A stretch of 64,000 bases of DNA from DATKFM01 sp963851215 (lineage in GTDB: Bacteria > Pseudomonadota > Alphaproteobacteria > Dongiales > Dongiaceae), in the NCBI GenBank assembly GCA_963851215.1, contig CAWKOG010000019.1:1-64000 (forward strand), read 5' to 3'. A model generated the notes under the pieces. The model was not told the origin of the DNA and did not search any database. It was given only the letters and a program-made list of their open reading frames with translations. The position numbers were made by a program, and so were the translations under genes. Shown here one piece after another: positions 1 through 10,029 of the stretch (within the stretch, counting starts at the first letter, position 1; the number at the start of each line of letters is the position of its first letter).

Positions 1-4
1 TCAT
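1..4 (-). CDS. 5' end of a leftward gene, rest outside window
   Basis: Reading the minus strand into the left edge, a GGAGG sequence is followed 7 nt later by ATG at positions 4-2. This spacing is what a real start would have, so a gene probably begins here and runs out of the window in the same direction as lpd. Nothing can be said about the product. The 193 bases between this start and the lpd stop hold no other gene. Confidence 0.3.
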
Positions 5-197
5 GACCCATCCTCCAGTTTTTACCGTCGGCCGGCAGCACCGGCCTGCACTGAGCAGAATCTAGGTGGCCCCCGCCTCAATACGGGTGACTGGCGTCAC
101 AGGATGCAGAGATATGGCCGGGATGGCGGCCCGTTAATAAACCGCCGGCCGGAATTCAGGGGCTTAGGCGGCCTTAACGAATCGGGCTCGCGGTCCC

Positions 198-1604
198 CTA
201 GATATGAATCGCCCGGCCGGCGACGCCGAGGGCGGCTTCCTTAACCGCTTCATTCAGGGTGGGATGGCCGTGGAAGGCGCGGGCGATGTCCTCGGCCGAG
301 CCGCCGAATTCCATGGCCATGACGCACTCATGGATCACCGTGCCGGCATCGGGCCCAATGATATGCACGCCAAGCACCCGGTCGGACTTGGCGTCCGCCA
401 GGATCTTGGCGAAACCATCGGTATCGGCAATGCAGCGGGCGCGGCTGTTGGCGGTGAAGGGAAACTTTCCGGCCTTGTACTCGATGCCGGCAGCTTTGAG
501 CTCCTCCTCCGACTTGCCCACGGTCGCGACTTCCGGCCAGGTGTAGACGATGCCGGGCACGGTCTCGTAGTTCACATGGCCGGCCTGGCCGGCGATGACC
601 TCGGCCACCGCCACGCCTTCCTCCTCCGCCTTGTGGGCCAGCATCGGCCCGGCGATGACATCGCCGATGGCATAGATGCCCGGCACGTTGGTGCGCCAAT
701 GGCTGTCGGTCTGCACCCGCTTCTTGGGGTCCAGCGCCACGCCGGCCGCATCCAGGCCGAGTCCTTCGGTGTAGGGCCGCCGACCGATTGCCACCAGCAC
801 CGTATCGGCCTCCAGCGTTTCCGCCTTGCCGCCCGCAGCCGGTTCCAGGGTCAGCGTGACGCCTGATTTCGCCGCCTTGGCGCCGGTGACCTTGGTGCCG
901 AGGCGGAAAGCCATGCCCTGCTTGGTCAGCACGCGCTGGAAATTCTTGGCCAGCTCGCCATCCATGCCCGGCACGATGCGATCGAGGAATTCCACCACTG
1001 TGACCTTGGCGCCGAGCCGCCGCCAGACCGAGCCCATCTCCAGCCCGATATAGCCGCCGCCCACGACGACCAGGTGTCCCGGCACCTTGGCCAGGGACAG
1101 CGCGCCGGTGGAGGAGACGATCTGCTTTTCATCAATGGTCACGCCCGGCAACGGCATCACGTCGGAGCCGGTGGCGATGATGATGTTCTTGGCTTCCAGC
1201 GCCTGCTCGCCGCCGCTGCCCGTGACCGTGATCTTGCCGCCGCCCAGGAGACGTCCCGCACCTTTCACGTAAGTGACCTTGTTCTTCTTGAACAGAAGTT
1301 CGATGCCCTTGGTGAGGTCGCCCACCACCTTGTCCTTGCGCGCCAGCACCGCCGCCAGGTCGAGCACCACATTGCCGACCTTGATGCCATGGGACGCCAG
1401 ATGCTTCGACGCTTCCTCGTAGAGATGCGAGGATTGCAACAGCGCCTTCGAGGGGATGCAGCCGACATTGAGGCAGGTGCCGCCGAGGCTGCCGCGCTTC
1501 TCCACGCAAGCAGTCTTAAGGCCCAACTGCGCCGCCCGGATCGCCGCCACATACCCGCCGGGACCACCGCCGATGACGACGACGTCGAAGTTCTCAGTTG
1601 CCAT
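198..1604 (-). CDS. lpdA: Dihydrolipoyl dehydrogenase (E3)
   Basis: This is the E3 flavoenzyme that reoxidises the lipoyl arm of 2-oxoglutarate dehydrogenase (and possibly pyruvate dehydrogenase), passing electrons through FAD to NAD+ in the cytoplasm. The 468 residues are the usual family length. The FAD-binding GGGPGG lies at residues 12-17, the redox-active disulfide is Cys44 and Cys49 in GGTCLNVGC, a second glycine-rich NAD motif (VVVGGGYIGLE) lies near residue 180, and the C-terminal catalytic pair is His447/Glu452 in HPTLNE. It is the last gene of the mdh-suc cluster, downstream of sucB and a C39-like gene, which suggests it serves the 2-oxoglutarate complex. Confidence 0.97.
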   Translation of the reverse strand: MATENFDVVVIGGGPGGYVAAIRAAQLGLKTACVEKRGSLGGTCLNVGCIPSKALLQSSHLYEEASKHLASHGIKVGNVVLDLAAVLARKDKVVGDLTKGIELLFKKNKVTYVKGAGRLLGGGKITVTGSGGEQALEAKNIIIATGSDVMPLPGVTIDEKQIVSSTGALSLAKVPGHLVVVGGGYIGLEMGSVWRRLGAKVTVVEFLDRIVPGMDGELAKNFQRVLTKQGMAFRLGTKVTGAKAAKSGVTLTLEPAAGGKAETLEADTVLVAIGRRPYTEGLGLDAAGVALDPKKRVQTDSHWRTNVPGIYAIGDVIAGPMLAHKAEEEGVAVAEVIAGQAGHVNYETVPGIVYTWPEVATVGKSEEELKAAGIEYKAGKFPFTANSRARCIADTDGFAKILADAKSDRVLGVHIIGPDAGTVIHECVMAMEFGGSAEDIARAFHGHPTLNEAVKEAALGVAGRAIHI

Positions 1605-1628
1605 GATTTCACCTGACGAAGATCAGAC

Positions 1629-2309
1629 CTAGCGGGAGACGAGGACGACGGCCCTTTCCTTCTTTGGACCGTACGCAGTGATGCGCTCGAAGACGCGGCG
1701 CGGAATCGGCACGCCAGACATATCGCCAGCAGTCTTGCGGCGCTTTTTCGACACCCAGGGATCGTTCACATAGACGCTCTCGTCGTCGATACCGGTGACC
1801 ACGAACCAGTGGGCGGTCGGGTCCTGGTGCAGGTAGCGCATGCTGTTGAGGACGATGGGCATGAAGCCGGCGCGCAGCTTGGCTTCGATCTCATCCAGCG
1901 TGATGCCGTCATGTGTCACAGGAATTCCGGCGGCCTTTGCTTCCGCCAAGTCCTTGTCCTGGAGCACGCGCATGACGGCAACGCGCTCCTTCGACTTGGC
2001 GCGGTAGGCCAGCAGCACGCCCTTGTGATTCAGATGCACCTCGGCCTTGAAGCCGCGGCGATGGGCCGAAAGCGCCAGGCCCAGGGCGCCGCAGCCGCCA
2101 TGGCCGCCGCTCGGCCCCATGAAGATTGTGTTGGCCTCGCGCCAGAGCTGCAGCTCCAGGGCGCGGGTCCGCTTCACCTTCGGGTTCAGCGCCGCCATGC
2201 TCATGATCAGCGAGGACGGGCCGCAGGTGAAATCCGTGGTCTGCGCATAGTGGGGCACGCGTTTGACCGCGCGCTTCCCCTTGCTCGTCTTTGCCGGCCG
2301 CTTCGCCAT
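1629..2309 (-). CDS. C39-like cysteine peptidase family protein
   Basis: A 226-residue soluble protein of the peptidase C39-like fold. The putative triad is visible: Cys29 in FTCGPSS, His167 in TAHWFVVTG and Asp183 in VNDPW, arranged as in C39 peptidases. The N-terminus is very basic (about 17 residues rich in Lys/Arg) and there is no signal peptide or ABC-transporter domain, so it is not a bacteriocin exporter. The ATG at 2309 was chosen because it lies 5 nt past the sucB stop; upstream in-frame codons would overlap sucB. It sits between sucB and lpd, so it is probably cotranscribed with 2-oxoglutarate dehydrogenase. Substrate unknown; a role in processing or modifying the complex would be pure inference. 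Confidence 0.75.
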   Translation of the reverse strand: MAKRPAKTSKGKRAVKRVPHYAQTTDFTCGPSSLIMSMAALNPKVKRTRALELQLWREANTIFMGPSGGHGGCGALGLALSAHRRGFKAEVHLNHKGVLLAYRAKSKERVAVMRVLQDKDLAEAKAAGIPVTHDGITLDEIEAKLRAGFMPIVLNSMRYLHQDPTAHWFVVTGIDDESVYVNDPWVSKKRRKTAGDMSGVPIPRRVFERITAYGPKKERAVVLVSR

Positions 2310-2314
2310 CTCGG

Positions 2315-3599
2315 CTACATGTCCAGGAGAATGCGCTGGGGATCCTCGATGCAATCTTTGATCCGCACCAGGAAGGTCACGGCTTCGCGGCCGTCGATAA
2401 TCCGGTGATCGTAGGACAGCGCCAGATACATCATCGGCCGGATCTCGATCTTGTCGCCGACCGCCATGGGCCGGGGCTGGATCTTATGCATGCCCAGGAT
2501 GCCGGACTGCGGCGGGTTCAGGATCGGCGTCGACATCAGCGAGCCATAGACGCCGCCATTGGAAATCGTGAAGGTGCCGCCGGTCAGATCCTCGATCGTC
2601 AGCTTGCCATCCCGCGCCTTCATGCCGAGTTCGGAGATCTTCTTCTCGATGTCGGCGAAGCTTAGGGCATCGGCATCGCGCACGACGGGCACCACCAGCC
2701 CCTGCTCGGTGCCGACGGCGACGCCGATATCATAGTGGTTCTTGTAGATGACGTCGTCGCCGTCGATCTCGCCGTTGACGGCGGGAATCTCCTTCAGCGC
2801 CACGATCGCCGCCTTCAAGAAGAACGACATGAAGCCGAGCTTCACACCGTGCTTCTTTTCAAATGTATCCTTGTGATGGGCGCGTAGCGCCATGACGTTG
2901 GTCATGTCCACCTCGTTGAAGGTGGTGAGCATGGCGGCGGTGTTCTGCGCCAGCTTCAGGCGCTCGGCGATGCGCTTGCGCAGCCGGCTCATGCGCACCC
3001 GCTCTTCGCGGACGCCGAGTTCACGGGGTGCGGCGGGCAGCGCTGGCGGCTGAGGCGTCGCCGGCGCGGGAGCCGGTGCGGGTTTCGCCGCTGCCGGCGG
3101 CGCTGCCTTGGCCGGGCGCGCCTCCAGGAATTTCTGCACGTCTTCCTTGGTCAGCCGGCCGTCCTTGCCGCTGGCGGGAATCGGCGGCGGCGTCCAGCTT
3201 GTTCTCTTCGATCAGCTTGCGCACGGCCGGCGAGAGCGGCCCCGCTTCGGCTGCCGGTGCTGGCGCCTTTGCCGAGGCCGGAGCTGGCGCAGCGGCCTTT
3301 GCCGGTGCGGCGGCAGGCGCAGCCGCGGTCTTTGCGGCCGGCGTAGCTTTCGCGGTCCCGGCGCCATCGCCGATCACGCCGAGCACGGCGCCGACCTCGA
3401 CGGTCTGGCCCTCGGCCACGCGGATCTCCGACAGCACGCCGGCTGAAGGCGCAAAGACTTCCAGCGTCACCTTGTCGGTTTCCAGCTCGACCAGCGCTTC
3501 ATCGGCAGCGATGCTTTCGCCCTGCTGCTTCATCCATTTCGCCACCGTCGCCTCGGTGATGGATTCGCCCAGGGCGGGAACGACGATATTGCTGCTCAT
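2315..3599 (-). CDS. sucB: 2-oxoglutarate dehydrogenase E2 (dihydrolipoyl succinyltransferase), one frameshift
   Basis: E2 core of the 2-oxoglutarate dehydrogenase complex; it transfers the succinyl group from the lipoyl arm to CoA. The N-terminal lipoyl domain has the lipoylated Lys43 in ETDKVTLEV, followed by Ala/Pro-rich linkers, a peripheral-subunit-binding domain (KLIEENKLDAA...) and the catalytic domain ending with the HxxxDG motif (YDHRIIDGRE). The reading frame breaks at about 3182: removing one G restores the expected AAAIPASGKDGR sequence of the E1/E3-binding domain. With that correction the protein is about 427 residues, the normal length. The break lies in a GCC-repeat context and is most likely a sequencing insertion, because this enzyme is central and all its partner genes are intact. 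Confidence 0.95.
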
Positions 3600-3659
3600 G
3601 GCGGAATTTCTTTCCTCGGATTCCGGCGGCCGGTTCTGCCGGCTGATAATGGCCCGAAA

Positions 3660-6533
3660 CTATGAAACGGTCAGGGCCTCGCTCACAAGCTTATCCTGCT
3701 CCTTGAGATGGCGGCGCAGCAGGCCGGTGGCCGGCGACGCGGCCGCGACACGGCCGACATAGCGCGGCCGGCTGTTCTTGCGCCCGGCGGCGGTGAGGAC
3801 GGCCTCGATTTCCGGCGCCACGACCATCCAGGCGCCCATGTTCTTGGGCTCTTCCTGGCACCAGACCACGTCGACATCGGGATAGCGCGCCAGCTCCTGG
3901 CTGAGCGCCTTGGCCGGGAAGGGATAAAGCTGCTCCAGTCGCAGGATGGTCACATCCTTGATGCCGCTCTTGGCGCGGGCTTCGAACAGGTCGAAATAGA
4001 GCTTGCCGCTGCAGAGCACGATCCGCTTCACCGCGTTGTCGGCCGGCGGCGTGTCGTCCCACAGCACGCGGTGGAAGCTGGTGCCCGGCCCCAACTCCGA
4101 TAGCTTGGAGACGCAGAGCTTGTGCCGCAGGAGCGACTTCGGCGTCATGATGATCAGCGGCTTGCGGAAATTCCGGTGGATCTGCCGCCGCAGCGCATGG
4201 AAGTAGTTCGACGGGGTGGTGCAGTTCACCACCTGCATGTTGTCTTCGGCGCAGAGCTGCAGATAGCGCTCCAGCCGCGCCGAGGAATGCTCCGGCCCCT
4301 GGCCCTCATAGCCATGGGGCAGCAGCATCACCAGGCCGGACATGCGCAGCCATTTGCTTTCGCCGGAGCTGATGAACTGGTCGATGATCACCTGGGCGCC
4401 GTTGGCGAAATCGCCGAACTGCGCTTCCCAGACCACCAGCGCCCGCGGCTCGGCCAGGCTGTAGCCATATTCGAAGCCGAGCACGCCGGCTTCCGACAGC
4501 GGGCTGTCGATCACCTCGAACGGCGCCTGATCCACGCGCACATGGTTCAGCGAGGCATAGGCGGTCTCGTTCTCCTGATCCACCAGCACCGCATGGCGTT
4601 GGGAGAAGGTGCCGCGCTGGCAGTCCTGGCCGGACAGCCGCACCGGGTGGCCTTCCGCCATCAGGGTGCCGAAAGCCAAGGCTTCGCCGGTCGCCCAGTC
4701 GAGCCCCTCGCCCGTCTCGAACATCTTTTTGCGGTGCTCGAGGAAGCGCAGGATCTTGCGGTTGGCGTTGAAATTGCGCGGCACGGCCGTCAGCGCCCGT
4801 CCGACTTCCTGCAGCGCCTCCATGGTCGCCGCCGTCTCGCCGCGGCGGTCCTCGCCGGAGGCGATCTGCATGCCGCTCCAGGCGCCTTCCAGCCAATCGG
4901 CCTTGTTCGGCTTGTAGCCTGAGGCGGCTTCGAATTCATTCTCCAGCCGCCGCTGGAACTCGCCGGTGACCTGCTTGACGTCCTCTTCGGTCAGCGTGCC
5001 TTCGCGCATCAGACGCTCGGCATAGATGGACCGTGCCGAAGGCTGCACCGCAATCTTGCGGTACATCAGCGGCTGGGTGAAAGCCGGCTCGTCGCCCTCG
5101 TTGTGGCCGAAGCGGCGATAGCAGAACATGTCGACGATCACGTCACGCTTGAACTGCTGTCGGTATTCGGTGGCGATGCGCGCCACATGTACCACGGCCT
5201 CCGGATCGTCGCCGTTCACATGGAAGATCGGCGCCTGGACGATTTTAGCGACTTCCGAGCAATAGGGTCCGGAGCGCGAATTCACCGGATTGGTGGTGAA
5301 GCCGATCTGGTTGTTGACGATGAAATGAATCGTGCCGCCGGTGCGGTAACCCTTGAGGTCCGACAGATCCAGTGTTTCCGCCACCAAACCCTGGCCGGCG
5401 AAGGCGGCGTCGCCATGGATCAGCATTCCCATGACATTGTCGCGCGCGCCGTCGCCCTTTTGCTGCTGCTTGGCGCGCACCTTGCCCAACACGACCGTGT
5501 TGACCGCTTCCAGGTGGGACGGGTTGGCGGTCAGCGACAGATGCACCACCTTGCCGTCGAATTCGCGATCGGCGGAGGTGCCGAGATGGTACTTCACGTC
5601 GCCGGAGCCCTGCACGTCCTCCGGGTTGGCGGCGTTGCCCTGGAATTCGGAGAAGATGGCGGCAAAGGGCTTGTTCATCACATTGGCCAGCACATTCAGC
5701 CGGCCGCGATGGGGCATGCCGATCACCACCTCGTTGATGCCGAGCTGGCTGCCGCGCTTCAGGATCTGCTCCAGCGCCGGGATGAAGGACTCGCCGCCAT
5801 CCAGGCCGAAGCGCTTGGTGCCGGTGTATTTACGGTCGAGGAAGCGCTCGAACATCTCCGCGGCGGTCAGCCGTTCCAGGATGGCGCGCTTGCCGCGTTC
5901 GGTGAACTGGGTCTGGTTGTGGATCGCCTCGATGCGGTCCTGGATCCAGAGGCGCTGCGCCGGATCCTGGATGTGCATGTACTCGACGCCGATGTTGCCG
6001 GAATAGGTTTCGCGCACCACCTGCAGGATCTCCCGCAGCGTCGCGGCATCCCGGCCCAGCACGTTGTCGATGAAGATCGGCCGGTCCATATCGCCGTCGG
6101 TGAAGCCGTAGCTGCGGGGATTGAGGTCCGCATGGGACTCCTTCGGCTTCAGGCCGAGCGGGTCCAGGTTGGCTTCCAGATGGCCGCGCACGCGATAGGC
6201 GCGGATCAGCATGAGCACGCGGATGGAATCCTTGGCCGAGGCGCGGATCGCCACCTGGCCGACCGCGTCGGTCACCACCGGCAGCCCATTGCTGTTGCCG
6301 GTATTGATATGGCCGTGGCCATTGCCGCCGTTCGAGGGCCGTTCGCCGGTCCGCGGCGCCCAGCTTGCGCCCTTCAGGTCCTGCAGCACCGCACGGCCCT
6401 CATCCTGCAGCTCGGCGAAGAAGGTCTGCCAGCTGGGGTCGACCGAGGTGGGGTTCTCGACATAGCGCCCGTAGAGTTCCTCAATGAAGGAGGCGTTCGG
6501 GCCGGATAGAAAAGTACCTTGTGGCGTCTGCAT
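3660..6533 (-). CDS. sucA: 2-oxoglutarate dehydrogenase E1
   Basis: Thiamine-diphosphate-dependent E1 that decarboxylates 2-oxoglutarate and loads succinyl onto the E2 lipoyl arm. About 957 residues, typical for OdhA/SucA. It begins with the family's N-terminal segment (SFIEELYGRYVENPTSVDPSW), contains the ThDP/Mg region (GDAAFAGQG, then HFIVNNQIGF) and ends with the transketolase-like C-terminal domain (WCQEEPKNMGAW). I place the start at the ATG at 6533 rather than 6560: the family normally begins close to this Met, and a GGAA lies just upstream. It is 60 bp from sucB and 74 bp from sucD, consistent with one transcript. Confidence 0.97.
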   Translation of the reverse strand: MQTPQGTFLSGPNASFIEELYGRYVENPTSVDPSWQTFFAELQDEGRAVLQDLKGASWAPRTGERPSNGGNGHGHINTGNSNGLPVVTDAVGQVAIRASAKDSIRVLMLIRAYRVRGHLEANLDPLGLKPKESHADLNPRSYGFTDGDMDRPIFIDNVLGRDAATLREILQVVRETYSGNIGVEYMHIQDPAQRLWIQDRIEAIHNQTQFTERGKRAILERLTAAEMFERFLDRKYTGTKRFGLDGGESFIPALEQILKRGSQLGINEVVIGMPHRGRLNVLANVMNKPFAAIFSEFQGNAANPEDVQGSGDVKYHLGTSADREFDGKVVHLSLTANPSHLEAVNTVVLGKVRAKQQQKGDGARDNVMGMLIHGDAAFAGQGLVAETLDLSDLKGYRTGGTIHFIVNNQIGFTTNPVNSRSGPYCSEVAKIVQAPIFHVNGDDPEAVVHVARIATEYRQQFKRDVIVDMFCYRRFGHNEGDEPAFTQPLMYRKIAVQPSARSIYAERLMREGTLTEEDVKQVTGEFQRRLENEFEAASGYKPNKADWLEGAWSGMQIASGEDRRGETAATMEALQEVGRALTAVPRNFNANRKILRFLEHRKKMFETGEGLDWATGEALAFGTLMAEGHPVRLSGQDCQRGTFSQRHAVLVDQENETAYASLNHVRVDQAPFEVIDSPLSEAGVLGFEYGYSLAEPRALVVWEAQFGDFANGAQVIIDQFISSGESKWLRMSGLVMLLPHGYEGQGPEHSSARLERYLQLCAEDNMQVVNCTTPSNYFHALRRQIHRNFRKPLIIMTPKSLLRHKLCVSKLSELGPGTSFHRVLWDDTPPADNAVKRIVLCSGKLYFDLFEARAKSGIKDVTILRLEQLYPFPAKALSQELARYPDVDVVWCQEEPKNMGAWMVVAPEIEAVLTAAGRKNSRPRYVGRVAAASPATGLLRRHLKEQDKLVSEALTVS

Positions 6534-6606
6534 TGCCGTTCCAAGCCGTTCAGGGGCCATCGCCGCAAGGGCGGCAGGCCCGGTAGCCGCCGAGGCGGCC
6601 GGGGAG

Positions 6607-7481
<875 letters not shown>

Positions 7482-7482
<1 letters not shown>

Positions 7483-8651
7483 TACTGCGCTTCCTTGACC
7501 GCCCGGACGATCTTCGCCGCGGCGTCGCCGAGATCGTCGGCCGAAGTGATGGCCAGGCCCAATTCCTTCAGGATCTTCTTGCCCAGCTCCACATTGGTGC
7601 CCTCGAGCCGGACCACCAGCGGCACCTGCAGGCCGATTTCCCGCGCCGCCGCCACCACGCCCTCGGCGATGACGTCGCAGCGCATGATGCCGCCGAAGAT
7701 GTTGACCAGGATGCCCTCCACATTGGCATCGGAGAGAATGATCTTGAACGCCGCCGTCACCCGCTCCTTGGTGGCGCCGCCGCCCACATCCAGGAAGTTC
7801 GCGGGCGCGCCGCCATGGAGCTTGATGATGTCCATGGTGGCCATGGCCAGGCCGGCGCCATTGACCATGCAGCCGATATTGCCGTCCAGCTTGATGTAGT
7901 TGAGGCCGTGGCGGCTGGCCTCGACCTCGGCGGGGTCTTCCTCGTCCTCGTCCCGCAGTTCCAGCACGTCCTTCTGCCGGAACAGGGCGTTATCGTCGAA
8001 ATTCATCTTGGCATCGAGCACCAGCACCTCGCCGCCCTTGGTCAGCACCAGGGGATTGATCTCCACCAGGCTGGCGTCGAGGTCGATGAAAGCCTTGTAG
8101 AGCGCGCTCACCAGCTTGGTGGCGGAGGCGACGGCGGCGCCTTTGAGCCCCAGGCCGAAGGCGACGCGCCGGGCATGCTCGGGCATCAGGCCGGAAGCGG
8201 GATCGATTGAAACCCGGAAGATCTTTTCCGGGCGTTTGGCGGCCACCTCTTCGATGTCCATGCCACCCTCGGTGGAGGCCATCAGCGTCACCCGCGCCGT
8301 GGACCGGTCCACCAGCAGGCTCAGATAGAGCTCGCGGTCGATCTCGCAGCCGGACTCGACATAGATTCGCTTGACCTCGCGTCCGGCCGGCCCGGTCTGC
8401 TTGGTGACCAGGGTCATGCCGATCATCTTCTTCGCGAGATCGCGGACTTCGTCAGGGGATTTGGCGATCTTGATGCCGCCGCCCTTGCCGCGGCCGCCGG
8501 CATGGATCTGCGCCTTCACGGCCCAGACCGAGCCGCCCAGATTACGGGCGGCGCTTTCAGCCTCTTCGGCGGTGTAGGCAACGGCGCCGCGCGGGACGGC
8601 GACGCCATATCGGCTCATCAGGCTCTTGGCCTGATACTCATGGATGTTCAT
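7482..8651 (-). CDS. sucC: Succinyl-CoA synthetase beta subunit
   Basis: Beta subunit with the ATP-grasp nucleotide-binding domain. 389 residues. The N-terminus MNIHEYQAKSL is the family signature; the glycine-rich loop (HAGGRGKGGGIK) and the C-terminal ligase domain (NIFGGIMRCDVIAEG) are intact. It overlaps sucD by one base. A 165-bp gap separates it from the mini-gene at 8817, with no clear promoter or terminator that I can see, so it may be read through from mdh. Confidence 0.98.
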
Positions 8652-8816
8652 CGGCCTGCTTTGACATTAGCGAGTGGCGGCGGTCCCCAACCTGCCGCGC
8701 CGAAGCGCGGGCTGTAATCTAGCAAGTTCGGGGAGCGACGCAAGCGACGCCCCCGCGAAATCGCGAAAAAGTCGGGCGACCGCCGCCGCAGGCCGTAAGA
8801 ATTAGGCGCTCAGTGC

Positions 8817-8921
8817 CTACTTCTTCTTCTTCGAGGACTTCTTGGAAGATTTCTTCTTCGAAGATTTCTTCGTGGTCTTCTTGGCCGCAGCCTTTGTGCT
8901 CCTACGAGTAGTCCGTTTCAT
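8817..8921 (-). CDS. 34-residue lysine-rich mini-protein
   Basis: A small ORF of 34 codons, with an AGGAG Shine-Dalgarno 8 nt before the ATG. The mdh stop codon (8937-8939) is immediately before this Shine-Dalgarno and 15 bp from the ATG, so translation is probably coupled to mdh. About half the residues are Lys or Arg, and the rest are almost only Ser, Thr and Ala, resembling the tails of histone-H1-like or HU-like proteins. It has no hydrophobic core and would be disordered and nucleic-acid-binding by composition. Function is unknown; the strong ribosome-binding site and operon position are the evidence that it is expressed. Confidence 0.7.
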   Translation of the reverse strand: MKRTTRRSTKAAAKKTTKKSSKKKSSKKSSKKKK

Positions 8922-8936
8922 ACTCAGGTCTCCTCT

Positions 8937-9884
8937 CTAAATTTTCCTCACCACATCGATGAGGCCCCTAACAGCCGAAACCGATTTCTCGAACATCGTC
9001 CTTTCGGACGCATCCAAGTCGATTTCGACCACTCTCTCCACGCCGCCGGCCCCGAGAATGACCGGGACGCCGACATAGAGATCCTTCACCCCATACTCGC
9101 CGTTCAGATGGGCGGCACAGGGAAGCACGCGTTTCTTGTCCAGCAGATACAACTCCGCCATCTGCACCGCCGCCGCGGCGGGGGCATAAAAGGCCGAGCC
9201 GGTCTTGAGCAGGCCGACGATCTCCGCGCCGCCATCGCGCGTCCGTTGCACGATGGCGTCGATGCGTTCTTTCGTCGACCAGCCCTTTTTCACCAGGTCC
9301 GGCACCGGAATGCCGGCGACCGTGGAATAGCGGATCAGCGGGACCATGGTGTCGCCGTGGCCGCCGAGCACGAAGGCAGAGACATCCTCCACCGAAACCT
9401 TGAACTCTTCGGCCAAAAAAAAACGGAAGCGGGCCGTGTCCAATACGCCGGCCATGCCGACCACCCGGCTGTGCGGAAAGCCCGTGGCTTCGCGCATCAC
9501 CCAGACCATCACGTCCAGCGGATTGGTGATGACGATGACGAAAGCGTTCGGGCAATGGGTGCGCAGCGCCTGGCCGACTTCGCGGACGACCTTGGTGTTG
9601 ATGCCGATGAGATCATCGCGGCTCATGCCGGGCTTGCGCGGCACGCCGGCGGTGACGATCGCCACGTCGGCGCCGGCGATGTCGGCGTAATTGCTGGTGC
9701 CGCGCAGCGCCGCATCGAAGCCTTCGATGGGCGAAGCCTGCGCGAGATCCAAAGCCTTCCCCTGGGGAATTCCATCGACGATATCAAAAAGGATAACGTC
9801 GCCCAATTCCTTGAGCCCGAGAAGCAGGGCGAGTGTTCCGCCAATGTTACCCGCACCAATGAGTGCGATTCGCTTACGTGACAT
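8937..9884 (-). CDS. mdh: Malate dehydrogenase
   Basis: NAD-dependent malate dehydrogenase of the lactate-dehydrogenase-like type usual in alphaproteobacteria; it interconverts malate and oxaloacetate. 315 residues. NAD-binding GAGNIGG at 11-17, substrate arginines Arg83 and Arg89 in VPRKPGMSRDD, and catalytic His176 in GGHGDTM. First gene of the mdh-suc cluster, 145 bp downstream of zapE, with a possible promoter in that gap. Confidence 0.98.
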   Translation of the reverse strand: MSRKRIALIGAGNIGGTLALLLGLKELGDVILFDIVDGIPQGKALDLAQASPIEGFDAALRGTSNYADIAGADVAIVTAGVPRKPGMSRDDLIGINTKVVREVGQALRTHCPNAFVIVITNPLDVMVWVMREATGFPHSRVVGMAGVLDTARFRFFLAEEFKVSVEDVSAFVLGGHGDTMVPLIRYSTVAGIPVPDLVKKGWSTKERIDAIVQRTRDGGAEIVGLLKTGSAFYAPAAAAVQMAELYLLDKKRVLPCAAHLNGEYGVKDLYVGVPVILGAGGVERVVEIDLDASERTMFEKSVSAVRGLIDVVRKI

Positions 9885-9975
9885 TCAGTGGTCCTAGTCG
9901 TCCCCAGCGCCGTCTGACTGATTTATCCCCATGCGACGCAATTGCGGACTCCCGACATCGTACTAGCGCTGGTGT

Positions 9976-10003
9976 ACTTAATCTTTTTTTCACGCAATAT
10001 CAA
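9976..10003 (-). promoter_or_regulatory. Possible promoter for mdh-suc operon
   Basis: On the minus strand TTGATA (10003-9998, 5 of 6 to the -35 consensus) is followed after 16 nt by TTAAGT (9981-9976, 3 of 6 to the -10). It lies in the only gap of any size upstream of mdh, about 95 bp from its ATG. The -10 match is weak, so this is tentative. Confidence 0.3.
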
Positions 10004-10029
10004 GTGGGTTCGACATGCCCATGTCGCAT

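Noticed and set aside
5103..6509. Long open frames antisense to sucA, sdhA (13754-15493), leuC (28959-30416), sucB (3028-3762) and others
   Set aside because: They lie opposite genes with clear homology, have the Arg/Ala/His-rich composition of reverse frames in high-GC DNA and no motif or ribosome-binding site of their own.
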